Made by a program: the position numbers and the translations under genes. A stretch of DNA of 64,000 nucleotides from Ascidiaceihabitans sp034111945 (lineage in GTDB: Bacteria > Pseudomonadota > Alphaproteobacteria > Rhodobacterales > Rhodobacteraceae). Shown piece by piece: positions 1 through 8,776 of this stretch (positions within the stretch are counted from its first letter, which is position 1; each line of letters starts with the position of its first letter). The stretch is from NCBI GenBank assembly GCA_047626725.1, contig JBLHSG010000003.1:62001-126000 (forward strand), read 5' to 3'. The notes beneath the pieces were generated by a model. That model was not told the DNA's origin, did no database searches, and saw only the letters and a program-made list of their open reading frames with translations.

Positions 1-2
1 CA

Positions 3-2105
3 ACCGGCTTTCGCGGCGAACTGCTGCCGACACTGGATTGGCTAAGCCAACGCGGAACAACAAAACTGGTGCTTGGCCTGCGCGATGTGCTGGATGAACC
101 CGAAGTTCTGGCGGCCGAATGGGCACGCAAAGGCGCAATCGACGCCACCGAAAAATACTACGATGACATTTGGATTTACGGCCCTCAATCGGTGTACGAC
201 CCAACCAAAGGGCTGACCCTGTCCGACTCTGCGCGCGCGCGCATGCACTACACTGGCTACTTGCGCCGCGAAATTACCGACGCTGCGAACACGCCAAATG
301 ACCCCTACATTTTGATCACGCCCGGCGGCGGCGGTGACGGCAAAGCGATGGTAAATCTGGTGTTGTCCGCCTACGAACAGGACCCAGATTTGAACCCGCG
401 CGCGGTGCTGGTGTATGGCCCGTTCCTATCCGGTGATGTGCGCGAAGAATTCGAAGCCCGCGTGGCCAAATTGAATGGGCGCGTGACCGCTGTCGGGTTT
501 GACAGCCGGATCGAGGCGCTGTTTGCCGAAGCCAAAGGCGTCGTTTCGATGGGGGGCTACAACACGTTTTGCGAGGTCTTGTCGTTCGACAAACGCGCCG
601 TCATCGTCCCGCGCACCGTGCCCCGTCTTGAACAATGGATCAGAGCCAGCCGCGCCGAAGAATTGGGCCTTGTACGCATGATGGACGAAAAACGCGACGG
701 CATGACAACGCAGTCCATGATCGACGCAATCCGTGCGTTGCCGACGCAAAATAAACCGTCCGACGCAGGCGCAGATGCGTTGCTGAACGGGCTGGATTAT
801 GTGATCGAACGGACGCGCACATTGATGGGGTTTGCCCGCCCTTCGCTCTGCTGCCGAATGACCGCCCCTGCCCCAAATTTAGCCATCGTTGTCAAAGGCT
901 GGCCGCGCCTGTCAGAGACATTTATCGCCCAGGAATTGGTCGCACTAGAAGAGGCAGGCGTCCCATTTGAAATCTGGTCATTGCGCCATCCAACGGACGT
1001 GAAACGCCACCCGTTGCACGACCGTTTGCAAGCCCGTGTTCGGTACTTACCTGAATATTTGCGCGATGAACCTGACCGTGTCGCATCAGCAATGGACGCT
1101 GCGCGCGCCATGCCCGGATACGCCGCCGCCGAGGCCGCATTTCAGTTTGATCTAGCCCGTGACGACACCCCGAACCGCCGCCGCCGTTGGGGCCAAGCCT
1201 GTGTTATGGCGCACGAAGCACCCGACGCATTGCGCGGTATTTACGCCCATTTCCTGCACACCCCGTCGTCGGTTGCGCGCTACGCCGCGATCCTTTTGGG
1301 GCTGCCGTGGTCGTTTTCTGCCCACGCAAAAGACATCTGGACCTCTCCCGAATGGGAACTGCGTGAAAAGTTGTCGGATACATCACACGGTGCCGCATTT
1401 GGCGCGACATGCACGGCCTTTGGCGCGGACCACCTAAACGGTTTGGCCAGTGGCACACCGGTTGATTTGGTCTATCACGGCCTTGATTTGGCGCGGTTTC
1501 CAAAGCCTGCGGAGCCAGTTTTACGTGATGCAAATGGCCCATTTATCATGCTTTCAGTTGGCCGTTTGGTCGAAAAGAAAGGCTTTGATAACCTGATATC
1601 CGCGTTGGCCTTATTGCCCGAAAACTTGAACTGGCGCTGGGTGCATATCGGGGGTGGCGCGTTGCAAGATCAAATGCAGCAACTGGCTCGCGATAAAGGT
1701 GTTCATGATCGCATTCATTGGCACGGCCCGTGCGATCAGCCCGAAGTGATTGCCGCAATGCGTGACGCGCATTTGTTCGTGTTGCCGAGCCGTGTCGCAG
1801 CAGACGGCGACCGAGACGGGTTGCCGAACGTTTTGATGGAAGCGGCGAGCCAAAAACTGGCGATTTTGTCGACGCCGGTGTCTGCGATACCAGAATTTAT
1901 CGACACGGAAATTCATGGTGTTCTAAGTGATGATACGCCTGACGCGTTGGCTTTGGAAATGCAGCGGTTTGCGGATGATCCAACCCTTGGGGCAACGATG
2001 GCCGAAGCAGCATTTTCCCGTCTGACCACTGATTTTTTGATGGCCCCCGGCATTGGTCAATTGGCGATTAGGTTGCGCGCAATGTTGGCCGGATCACGCC
2101 TGTGA
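3..2105 (+). CDS. Fused glycosyltransferase: MurG-like C-terminal half plus a complete GT4 module (5' end outside window)
   Basis: The reading frame is open to the left edge, so the true start lies upstream; the GTG at 69 is probably internal. Up to about 860 the protein resembles the nucleotide-sugar-binding half of MurG-like (GT28-type) transferases: a Gly-rich TPGGGGDG loop and SMGGYNT, which match SAGGGDVG and SMCGYNT in the gene at 3756, so the two are paralogous. From the ATG at 858 a second module begins (VVKGWPRLSETFI), with typical GT4 features (SVGRLVEKKGFDNL, a late LPNVLMEAAS). There is no stop between the modules, so they are fused, or this is a readthrough of two ancestrally overlapping genes. 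Substrates are unknown. It is followed by a 4-base GTGA overlap with the next gene. Confidence 0.8.
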   Translation, partial: TGFRGELLPTLDWLSQRGTTKLVLGLRDVLDEPEVLAAEWARKGAIDATEKYYDDIWIYGPQSVYDPTKGLTLSDSARARMHYTGYLRREITDAANTPNDPYILITPGGGGDGKAMVNLVLSAYEQDPDLNPRAVLVYGPFLSGDVREEFEARVAKLNGRVTAVGFDSRIEALFAEAKGVVSMGGYNTFCEVLSFDKRAVIVPRTVPRLEQWIRASRAEELGLVRMMDEKRDGMTTQSMIDAIRALPTQNKPSDAGADALLNGLDYVIERTRTLMGFARPSLCCRMTAPAPNLAIVVKGWPRLSETFIAQELVALEEAGVPFEIWSLRHPTDVKRHPLHDRLQARVRYLPEYLRDEPDRVASAMDAARAMPGYAAAEAAFQFDLARDDTPNRRRRWGQACVMAHEAPDALRGIYAHFLHTPSSVARYAAILLGLPWSFSAHAKDIWTSPEWELREKLSDTSHGAAFGATCTAFGADHLNGLASGTPVDLVYHGLDLARFPKPAEPVLRDANGPFIMLSVGRLVEKKGFDNLISALALLPENLNWRWVHIGGGALQDQMQQLARDKGVHDRIHWHGPCDQPEVIAAMRDAHLFVLPSRVAADGDRDGLPNVLMEAASQKLAILSTPVSAIPEFIDTEIHGVLSDDTPDALALEMQRFADDPTLGATMAEAAFSRLTTDFLMAPGIGQLAIRLRAMLAGSRL

Positions 2106-3178
2106 AACTGGCGTTCTACGCGCCGCTCAAGCCTGCGGATCATCCGACGCCATCGGGGGATCGTACGATGGCGCGTGCGGTTTTGTCTGCCCTTGCCGAT
2201 AGTGGCCACGAGGCCGAAATAGCATCGGATTTACGCAGTTTTGAACCGATGGGATCAGCCGCAGCGCAATCTGATTTACAGGCCCAGGCCACCTGCGAAA
2301 TTGAACGCCTGATCTCGCTCGGTCAACGCCAAGGATGGGCCGCGTGGTTGACCTATCACAACTACTACAAAGCCCCGGATTTGATCGGCCCACAGGTCGC
2401 CGCAGCACTTGGAATTCCGTATCTTTTGATCGAAGCGACCCGCGCGAAAAAGCGCCTTGGCGGGCCGTGGGATGGTTTTGCGAAAGCAGCTGAATCAGCC
2501 TGCGATGCCGCTGCCGCGATTTTCTACCTTACTGAACGCGACGCCATGGCACTTCGCCGTGATGCCCCAGTTGGGCAACGTCTGGTTCACTTACATCCGT
2601 TTTTGGATCGCCATGGATTGCCCGCTGTTTCGACGCATACAGGGCCGATGTTAAGCGTCGGGATGATGCGCAAAGGCGACAAACTAGCGTCTTATACTTT
2701 GATCGCGGAAACTCTGGCGTTGCTTCCTAAAAATCTGCAACACATTGATATCGTTGGTGATGGCGCTGCACGAGCCGATGCTATGGCCTTGTTTGCTCCC
2801 CTCCAAGATAGGGTGAAATTTCATGGTGCGTTAGATGCCCCCACCCTTGCTGATCTCTATGCACACGCGAAAATATTGTTCTGGCCCGGCGTCAACGAAG
2901 CCTTTGGTTTGACCTACCTTGAAGCACAAGCAGCAGGCATTCCTGTAGTCGCTCAGGACCGCCCCGGTGTTTGCGATGTAACATTTGGACCGCAGCCAGA
3001 TGTCGCGGATGGGGCGGCAGGCATGGCAAAAGCAATCAAGGAATTGATGCAAAATTCAACGCATCATAACAGTCAATCGACCGGTGCACGCGCGTTTGTG
3101 AATGAACGGCATCTGCGTCCTGTTGCGGCCCAAACCTTGCACGACACATTGACCTCTCTTACCTCGGAAATCACATGA
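2102..3178 (+). CDS. Glycosyltransferase, GT4/GT1-like
   Basis: A 358-residue protein with a GT-B fold pattern: an N-terminal segment with SGDRTMARAVLSAL, as in GT4 enzymes, and a C-terminal donor-binding half with VGMMRKGDK, then PGVNEAFGLTYLEAQAAGIPV, where the glutamates sit in the usual donor-sugar position of retaining GT4 enzymes. The GTG start overlaps the previous stop by four bases and the stop overlaps the next start by four bases, so it is translationally coupled in the glycan cluster. Acceptor and sugar cannot be read from sequence. Confidence 0.82.
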   Translation: MKLAFYAPLKPADHPTPSGDRTMARAVLSALADSGHEAEIASDLRSFEPMGSAAAQSDLQAQATCEIERLISLGQRQGWAAWLTYHNYYKAPDLIGPQVAAALGIPYLLIEATRAKKRLGGPWDGFAKAAESACDAAAAIFYLTERDAMALRRDAPVGQRLVHLHPFLDRHGLPAVSTHTGPMLSVGMMRKGDKLASYTLIAETLALLPKNLQHIDIVGDGAARADAMALFAPLQDRVKFHGALDAPTLADLYAHAKILFWPGVNEAFGLTYLEAQAAGIPVVAQDRPGVCDVTFGPQPDVADGAAGMAKAIKELMQNSTHHNSQSTGARAFVNERHLRPVAAQTLHDTLTSLTSEIT

Positions 3179-3756
3179 TCAGACTTGCACTTTTACGTCA
3201 CGGCCACACCCCCTGGAACCGCGAAGGACGCATCCAAGGACGCACGGATATTGCATTGGATGTCGAGGCACACGCGCAATTAAGTCGCCTAGAATTACCG
3301 CCCGAATGGCAAGACGCGGCCCTGTGGTCCAGTCCTCTAAAACGCGCTTATGAGACTGCAAAAATCGTAGCAGGACGCACCCCTTTGACCGACCCTGCCC
3401 TCACAGAAATGGACTGGGGCGAATGGGAAGGACAGCATGGGAAAATCCTGCGCGCGGACCCCGACAGCGGCTTTAAAGATATCGAAGACTGGGGCTGGGA
3501 TTTTGCCCCGCGCGGCGGCGAAAACGTTGGCGCACTACGGGATCGATTGTTGCCTTGGGCAAACGCATTAACGTCTGACACCGTCGCGGTGTGTCATATC
3601 GGCGTGATGCGCGTGTTTATGGCCCATGCCACGGGTTGGAATTTTGCCGGCCCAGCCCCATTTCAAATCAAACGTAATCGGCTGTTCGTGATCGAAATCG
3701 ACAATGGCAGATGGAGCGCGCAACCCGACCAAATTAGATTGATCGAGCGCACCTGA
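3175..3756 (+). CDS. Histidine phosphatase family protein (phosphoglycerate mutase-like)
   Basis: A 193-residue enzyme of the histidine phosphatase superfamily. The phosphohistidine motif LLRHGHT has R8-H9-G10, and the second catalytic His lies in AVCHIGVMRVF near residue 141; an acidic EMDWGEWEG stretch near residue 78 is typical. Such proteins dephosphorylate small phospho-compounds, and in this setting a sugar phosphate or sugar nucleotide intermediate of the neighbouring transferases is a reasonable guess. It overlaps both neighbours (ATGA upstream, TGATG downstream). Confidence 0.85.
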   Translation: MIRLALLRHGHTPWNREGRIQGRTDIALDVEAHAQLSRLELPPEWQDAALWSSPLKRAYETAKIVAGRTPLTDPALTEMDWGEWEGQHGKILRADPDSGFKDIEDWGWDFAPRGGENVGALRDRLLPWANALTSDTVAVCHIGVMRVFMAHATGWNFAGPAPFQIKRNRLFVIEIDNGRWSAQPDQIRLIERT

Positions 3757-4901
3757 TGAAGCTGCTAATCGTTGTCACGCATCTGCTGGGAACCGGGCAT
3801 TTGAGCCGCGCGTTAACCCTCGCGCGTGCGTTCACAACCGGTGGTCACGAGGTTCACATCGCCAGCGGTGGCATGTCCGCGCCGCAATTGGACAGCAGTG
3901 GGGTCAGCATGATCCAACTGCCACCTTTGCGATCTGACGGTGTGAATTTTACGCGACTTTTGGACATCAAAAACAACGAGGCGAACGCTGAGTATCGCGC
4001 CGAGCGACAGGCCAAATTGGCCACGGCGTTGCAAACCATTCAGCCCGATGTTTTGATAACGGAACTGTTCCCATTTGGCCGCCGATCTTTGCGCGACGAG
4101 TTCGATCATTTGCTGTGCAAAGCCCGCGCGTTGCCGCAACCGCCGCTGATCTTTTCCTCGATCCGGGATATCCTTGCGCCTCCGTCGAAACCTGCCAAGG
4201 CGCAGTTTGCCGATGATGTTGTAGCGCAATTTTACGACGGGGTTTTGGTGCATTCAGACCCTGCGATCACGCCGCTTGCCCTCAGCTGGCCGGTGAATGA
4301 TGCGACGGAGAAAAAGCTCCATTACACGGGTTTTGTTGCCCCACCATCGCCACCGCGATCTGTTGATGCGGCGGGTTTAGACGAAATCCTGATTAGTGCT
4401 GGCGGCGGCGATGTTGGTGACCATTTGTTTGCCACAGCAAAGGGTGCCGCAGCCCTTGATCCACACCGCACATGGCGAATTTTGATAGGGGGGCAAAATG
4501 CCGATAAACGGGTTCAGGACTTGCGCCTTGGTGCCCCTAAAAACCTAACAATTGAAACCGCGAGATCGGACTTCAGATCGATGCTGCATCACGCTGCCGC
4601 ATCCGTGTCTATGTGCGGCTACAACACCGCATTGGATGTGCTGCAAACTGGTGTACCTGCGGTTTTTGTACCCTTTGATGCTGGCGGCGAGGTTGAGCAA
4701 TCATTGCGGGCTAAGGCGTTGGAAACACAGGATGGAATCGCGGTCTTGACGTCAGATAATGCAACCCCTGAAACGTTACTTTCTGCGGTTCGGCATGTGA
4801 TCAATGCAGCCAAGCGTACGCCCGCGACAACAGGTTTTGATGGCGCGGCTGAAACTATGCGAATCGTCGAAACACTGCTTGCCCAAAGGTCAAAACAGTG
4901 A
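3756..4901 (+). CDS. MurG-like glycosyltransferase
   Basis: A 381-residue GT-B protein. The N-terminus THLLGTGHLSRALTLARAF has the GTGH loop of MurG/UDP-GlcNAc-type transferases, and the C-terminal half has SAGGGDVGDH and SVSMCGYNTALDVL followed by VPAVFVPF, the donor-binding region. It resembles the first half of the fused gene at the left edge, so the cluster carries two related MurG-like domains. The start is coupled to the previous stop by TGATG. Confidence 0.8.
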   Translation: MKLLIVVTHLLGTGHLSRALTLARAFTTGGHEVHIASGGMSAPQLDSSGVSMIQLPPLRSDGVNFTRLLDIKNNEANAEYRAERQAKLATALQTIQPDVLITELFPFGRRSLRDEFDHLLCKARALPQPPLIFSSIRDILAPPSKPAKAQFADDVVAQFYDGVLVHSDPAITPLALSWPVNDATEKKLHYTGFVAPPSPPRSVDAAGLDEILISAGGGDVGDHLFATAKGAAALDPHRTWRILIGGQNADKRVQDLRLGAPKNLTIETARSDFRSMLHHAAASVSMCGYNTALDVLQTGVPAVFVPFDAGGEVEQSLRAKALETQDGIAVLTSDNATPETLLSAVRHVINAAKRTPATTGFDGAAETMRIVETLLAQRSKQ

Positions 4902-5638
4902 CCGATTGGGCCCCTTTGCGCGCCGCGCTTTCACGGTGTCGTGCAGACAATATCGGGGTTCCAATTTGGTGGCGCGATGATGACACGATTGAACCGACAC
5001 CTGCCTTGGACCGATTGCGCAAACTCGCCCATGAGTTGGAATTGTCCGCGCATCTGGCCGTCATTCCTGCATCGGCTAAAGACACGCTAGTTCCGGTGAT
5101 CCGCAGTGATCCGCGCCTCGTTCCATTGGTGCATGGCTGGACCCATCAAAACACCGCGCCTGAGGGTCACAAGAAATCCGAATTCGGCGTCGCGCGACCA
5201 GACGCAATCGACGACGCAGCCCAGGGCTTGCAGCACTTACAGGACATGTTTGGCGCGCAATTGTTGCCTGTTTTTGTACCGCCTTGGAACCGCATCGATG
5301 CGTCGGTTGTTTCTAAATTGAAACCGCTTGGCTACGGGGCGTTGTCCACTTTTGGACCTAGACCAACCGACACCAGCATTCTCCAGATCAACACGCATAT
5401 CGATCCAATCTTCTGGCGTGGTCATCGTAGCTTGGTCGATCCGGATACTTTAATCGCCCAAACTGTCGCACTGCTTGACGCCCGCCGCACAAGCGCGCAA
5501 GACGCAAGCGAACCGTTGGGGTTTCTCACGCATCACCTTGTGCATGATGATCCAATCTGGGAATTCTCGCGCGGCTTCCTTAGTGAAATGCAAAGCGGCG
5601 GGGCCACCTGCGTGACCATGAAAGACTACCTTAAATGA
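4898..5638 (+). CDS. Polysaccharide deacetylase family protein (NodB-like)
   Basis: A 246-residue protein. IWWRDDDTIEP carries the paired aspartates typical of NodB-type metal centres, and LVHGWTHQN supplies the HxxxxH-like metal ligands; a late LTHHLVHDD is also seen. No signal peptide is visible, so it probably acts in the cytoplasm on a glycan precursor, consistent with its place among glycosyltransferases. GTG start with a 4-base overlap on the previous gene. The exact substrate is unknown. Confidence 0.78.
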   Translation: MTDWAPLRAALSRCRADNIGVPIWWRDDDTIEPTPALDRLRKLAHELELSAHLAVIPASAKDTLVPVIRSDPRLVPLVHGWTHQNTAPEGHKKSEFGVARPDAIDDAAQGLQHLQDMFGAQLLPVFVPPWNRIDASVVSKLKPLGYGALSTFGPRPTDTSILQINTHIDPIFWRGHRSLVDPDTLIAQTVALLDARRTSAQDASEPLGFLTHHLVHDDPIWEFSRGFLSEMQSGGATCVTMKDYLK

Positions 5639-6111
5639 GCAGACTAGAATCCTTTCGTCGCCGCCTAAGCGCGCAAATTGACGGTATCAATTGGGCCGTC
5701 GAACAGACCGGCGATATTCAGGGCGATGTTTTGGAAATGGGGCTGGGAAACGGGCGCACCTATGACCACCTACGGGAATACGCGAAACGGCGCATATGGG
5801 TCATTGACCGCGTGTTGCAATGCCACCCTTCCTGCGTTCCGCCGCAAGAAGATTTCCTGCAAGGCGAGGCCGATGCTATGCTCGAAAAAATCGCAAAATC
5901 AGGTGCAAAGATGGCGCTTGCCCACTATGATTTTGGCTTTGGTGTCAAAGAAAAAGACGTCGAAGAAGGCGCGCGTTTGTCCCCTTTGATTACCGCAGTA
6001 ATGACATCTGGTGGTTTGGTGGTTTCGCAACAGCCATTGGTCGGTTTCACCCAGATTTGGGGCCCGGATACCATCGATCGCGAACGGTATTTGTTTTACC
6101 GCGCGCCCTAA
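5635..6111 (+). CDS. Small class I SAM-dependent methyltransferase
   Basis: A 158-residue protein with motif I (VLEMGLGNGRTYDHL) near residues 31-45 and an acidic strand-2 position (IWVIDRV). It is short for a class I methyltransferase but ends in a plausible final strand. The ATGA overlap with the deacetylase gene makes it the last member of the coupled glycan cluster, so it may methylate the product or an intermediate. The substrate is an inference from context only. Confidence 0.72.
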   Translation: MSRLESFRRRLSAQIDGINWAVEQTGDIQGDVLEMGLGNGRTYDHLREYAKRRIWVIDRVLQCHPSCVPPQEDFLQGEADAMLEKIAKSGAKMALAHYDFGFGVKEKDVEEGARLSPLITAVMTSGGLVVSQQPLVGFTQIWGPDTIDRERYLFYRAP

Positions 6112-6196
6112 ACACCGCCCCTTGTATGGCGGATTTGTTCCGCTAAACTATCGTATGAAGGGTCCGAAAGTGGCCCGATGCGACAAGGGAAGACAC

Positions 6197-6754
6197 ATGA
6201 AAAATACAATTATTGCAGCTGCGTTCGGGGCACTTTGCGCCACGCAATCGCTTGCAGGGACGCTAACCCTGACACCTGCAAATCCACAACCAACCGGGCT
6301 CACCGAAGGGCTGGCCGTTTCGTACGCCTATCCGGTTGACGTTAAAACCCTATCCCAAGCCGCGACATTCGCAAAACGGGCAACACCGGGTAAGCCATTG
6401 ACAGGTATGGATTATATCGACACCGCAGATGGTGAAAAAACACTGACATCCGACAAGGCACACCACGTTGTCGCCGATATTTCAGGCTATGTTCGCTTTG
6501 ACGCGGCCGGCACGTACACCGTTGATTTCCTCAGCAATGACGGGCTCAAGGTTGAAATCGGCGGACAAGAAGTGGCGTTCTTTGATGGCCGTCACCCGTG
6601 CGAAGAAAGCCGGCCCGCAACGGTAAAAGTTCCACAGGCCGGATGGTACGCGCTTAAGGCCCTGTACTTTCAACGCACAGGATCCGCCTGTTTGCACATG
6701 CGCGCAGGACAGGGCGAACCCGACTGGATGGAAAACACATCCTTCGGCTACTAA
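6197..6754 (+). CDS. Secreted PA14-like protein
   Basis: The ATG at 6197 follows AAGGGAAGACAC, a good ribosome site, and begins a 185-residue protein with a clear signal peptide (cut near TQSLA|GT, residue 21). The rest resembles a PA14 beta-barrel: ISGYVRFDAAGTYTVDFLSNDGLKVEIGG is the usual pattern for these carbohydrate-binding domains, followed by QAGWYALKALYF. Two cysteines (in HPCEES and SACLHM) could form a disulfide in the periplasm. It follows the glycan cluster, and a role in binding that glycan is possible. It abuts the stop of the convergent phnA-like gene with no spacer. Confidence 0.7.
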   Translation: MKNTIIAAAFGALCATQSLAGTLTLTPANPQPTGLTEGLAVSYAYPVDVKTLSQAATFAKRATPGKPLTGMDYIDTADGEKTLTSDKAHHVVADISGYVRFDAAGTYTVDFLSNDGLKVEIGGQEVAFFDGRHPCEESRPATVKVPQAGWYALKALYFQRTGSACLHMRAGQGEPDWMENTSFGY

Positions 6755-7264
6755 TCAGCGCTTTTTGACGAACTCGGTCAGGATCACGATCCGCTGTCCT
6801 TCGACCCGGCCTTCGATGTGGGCCGGGTCGTCGGCGACCAACGAAATGCGTTGCACCGCAGTGCCCCGTTTCGCCGTGAACCCGCCGCCTTTAACCGGCA
6901 AATCCTTGATCAAAACCACGGTGTCACCAGCGGTCAGCGGGATGCCGTTGCTGTCTTTGTGATCCGACTTTGGCGCGACGTTGTCGGCCCATGCGCGCGT
7001 GTCGTCATCAAGGTACAATTGATCGCTCAAATCGCGCGCCCATGCGTGATCGGCAAGATGCGTTAACGTGCGCGCAGCGAGCACTTGGATCACCGGTTCT
7101 TCTGACCACATTGTCGTGGCAAGCGCGCGGAAATGGGTGGGATCAGGCGCGCCAAGTTGCCCCACGCAGACCGCGCAGATTTGGGCAGACGCCCCGTGTG
7201 GGCCGCCGTCTACGGGCGTGTCGATCAACTGGTCTGTATCAGCGGCGCAAAGGGGGCACGTCAT
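6755..7264 (-). CDS. PhnA-family zinc-ribbon protein (alkylphosphonate utilisation operon protein family)
   Basis: The frame is open further upstream, but the ATG at 7264 has AGGA eight bases before it and starts MTCPLCAADTDQL. A zinc-ribbon CPLC ... CAVC pair is followed by the PhnA C-terminal domain (DSNGIPLTAGDTVVLIKDLPV). The family name comes from an operon association in E. coli; the molecular function is uncertain and no phosphonate genes are nearby. Confidence 0.78.
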   Translation of the reverse strand: MTCPLCAADTDQLIDTPVDGGPHGASAQICAVCVGQLGAPDPTHFRALATTMWSEEPVIQVLAARTLTHLADHAWARDLSDQLYLDDDTRAWADNVAPKSDHKDSNGIPLTAGDTVVLIKDLPVKGGGFTAKRGTAVQRISLVADDPAHIEGRVEGQRIVILTEFVKKR

Positions 7265-7345
7265 GGGCATTATCCTGTCTGGTTGGCCGTTTTGTACGGC
7301 AGCGACAGGGCAATTGACAGGCGGTTTGTTCGGGCACACGCGCGG

Positions 7346-7534
7346 CTATTTGATGTTGGTCATCACCGCTTTGGTCACGACATAGGTGACAGGGATCGAG
7401 ACGATAAACCCGATGACAGCCGCCGCGATGATCGGGGTCAGCGTATCGTACCCGAGGGTCAACGCGATAACGACCGCACACCCGACCACAGTCGAGCCGA
7501 TGAACAGGTGAAAGATGAGACCTAAGCGTAACAT
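7346..7534 (-). CDS. Small two-helix membrane protein
   Basis: The ATG at 7534 follows GAGGA with a 5-base gap. The 62-residue product has two hydrophobic segments (about residues 3-28 and 33-57) joined by GYDTLTP, and a short polar tail. Similar short proteins occur in roseobacters; I recall some labelled CTP synthetase in databases although they bear no relation to PyrG. Function unknown. Confidence 0.65.
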   Translation of the reverse strand: MLRLGLIFHLFIGSTVVGCAVVIALTLGYDTLTPIIAAAVIGFIVSIPVTYVVTKAVMTNIK

Positions 7535-7692
7535 GGAATCCTCATTGGGTTGTGGAGCGCTGGGGGTGTTATGAGGGATGTCGGGATGCGGGGCTTTGAT
7601 CTGGGTCAATTGGGGGGGATTTGGTTCACTTGCGCCCGAACCGAGGGGCTGGCTTGGGCCCTACCAAGCCAAAGGTTTGGTGATAAATTACT

Positions 7693-8598
7693 TCATATCA
7701 AAAGTTCACCATCCCCTTCACCCTCTATAACAGAATAGACTTTAATAATTGCTTCGTCAGCTTCCAACAGGTCACCGCGTTTATCATACTTATGAGCAAT
7801 ACGGATCTTTACGCGAAGAGCGTCACCCGGTTTTATTGGGTATCTGCCTGCATGCCAATCTTGCAGCCAATCCTCATCTTTCAATTTATAGCTAACCGCT
7901 TTTTTCCCATGCTTAAACGACCACTTCGCTTCACCGATGAAATCTGGTTTTGCGATAATCAGGTATACATCTTGCTCGCTTACTAGTTCCTGCCCTTCAT
8001 CGTCAGTCTCTAAGTGCTCTGAAGGCAGCCAAGTTTTTGTCAAATCTACAGAATACTCTTCTTTCCCAAGAGTTATTGTTAGTTCCTCATTATCAGTAAA
8101 GCGTTTCTTAGCTTCCTGGAAACGATCCAAAGATTGCGCCAAACGCGCTTTGTTTGGTCTTGGATAATCAGGCAAGTGCCGTGCATCAGTTTCCTTAGCG
8201 AGTTCTGCAATCTCTTCTGTAAGGTCGGAAATTTTTGCACTTTCCTCGCCTTTATCTAAAAAGCGAATTGCGGCGTACTTAGCTTTGATTAGATAGTGTC
8301 CAATTAACTTTTTTAGATCAGCTTCTTTAAGCGCTTCATCTGGCGTATCCACCAACATGTTGCGCAGAAAAATTTTCAGACTCGATTTCTTAAGGTCTTC
8401 GACAATCAAGGACGTTGAAAGTTGGCTATCTATCGATTGGAGGAGGACCCTATCTAAGTCTTCCATTGACCTAATCAGGCCAGCTGCAATCTCAAAAGCT
8501 CGAGCAGCAGAGCCCGTGCTTTCATCATAATCAATTTTTAAAATAACATCTGCATCTATACGCGGTGGTTCGTCAGAAATACTCAAACTCAAAGCCAT
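7693..8598 (-). CDS. Hypothetical protein, AT-rich orphan
   Basis: A 301-residue soluble protein, highly charged, with no signal peptide or membrane helix and no motif I recognise. It has predicted helical stretches around SDLTEEIAELAKETD and a C-terminal beta-rich part ending in EGEGDGELLI. Its base composition is visibly more AT-rich than its neighbours and the following 180 bases to lepA are also AT-rich, which suggests acquisition by transfer. The start has AGGTTGAGGT immediately upstream. Confidence 0.65.
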   Translation of the reverse strand: MALSLSISDEPPRIDADVILKIDYDESTGSAARAFEIAAGLIRSMEDLDRVLLQSIDSQLSTSLIVEDLKKSSLKIFLRNMLVDTPDEALKEADLKKLIGHYLIKAKYAAIRFLDKGEESAKISDLTEEIAELAKETDARHLPDYPRPNKARLAQSLDRFQEAKKRFTDNEELTITLGKEEYSVDLTKTWLPSEHLETDDEGQELVSEQDVYLIIAKPDFIGEAKWSFKHGKKAVSYKLKDEDWLQDWHAGRYPIKPGDALRVKIRIAHKYDKRGDLLEADEAIIKVYSVIEGEGDGELLI

Positions 8599-8776
8599 AC
8601 CTCAACCTAAAAAATCTAATATGATTCTATTAATAGTTGCATCCAAGCTTCAAGCAATTTTAAATAAATACGCTAATTACATAGCTAACCCAACCACACT
8701 ACTGTGTGGGAACGCGCATTGCTTTGCAATACGCTGCCTCCCACCGTCTTTCATCCGCGCGCAAAATGAACAGCTT

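Noticed and set aside
6011..6196. Longer start of the PA14-like gene at 6011
   Set aside because: It overlaps the methyltransferase gene; the ATG at 6197 has a good ribosome site and begins a signal peptide.
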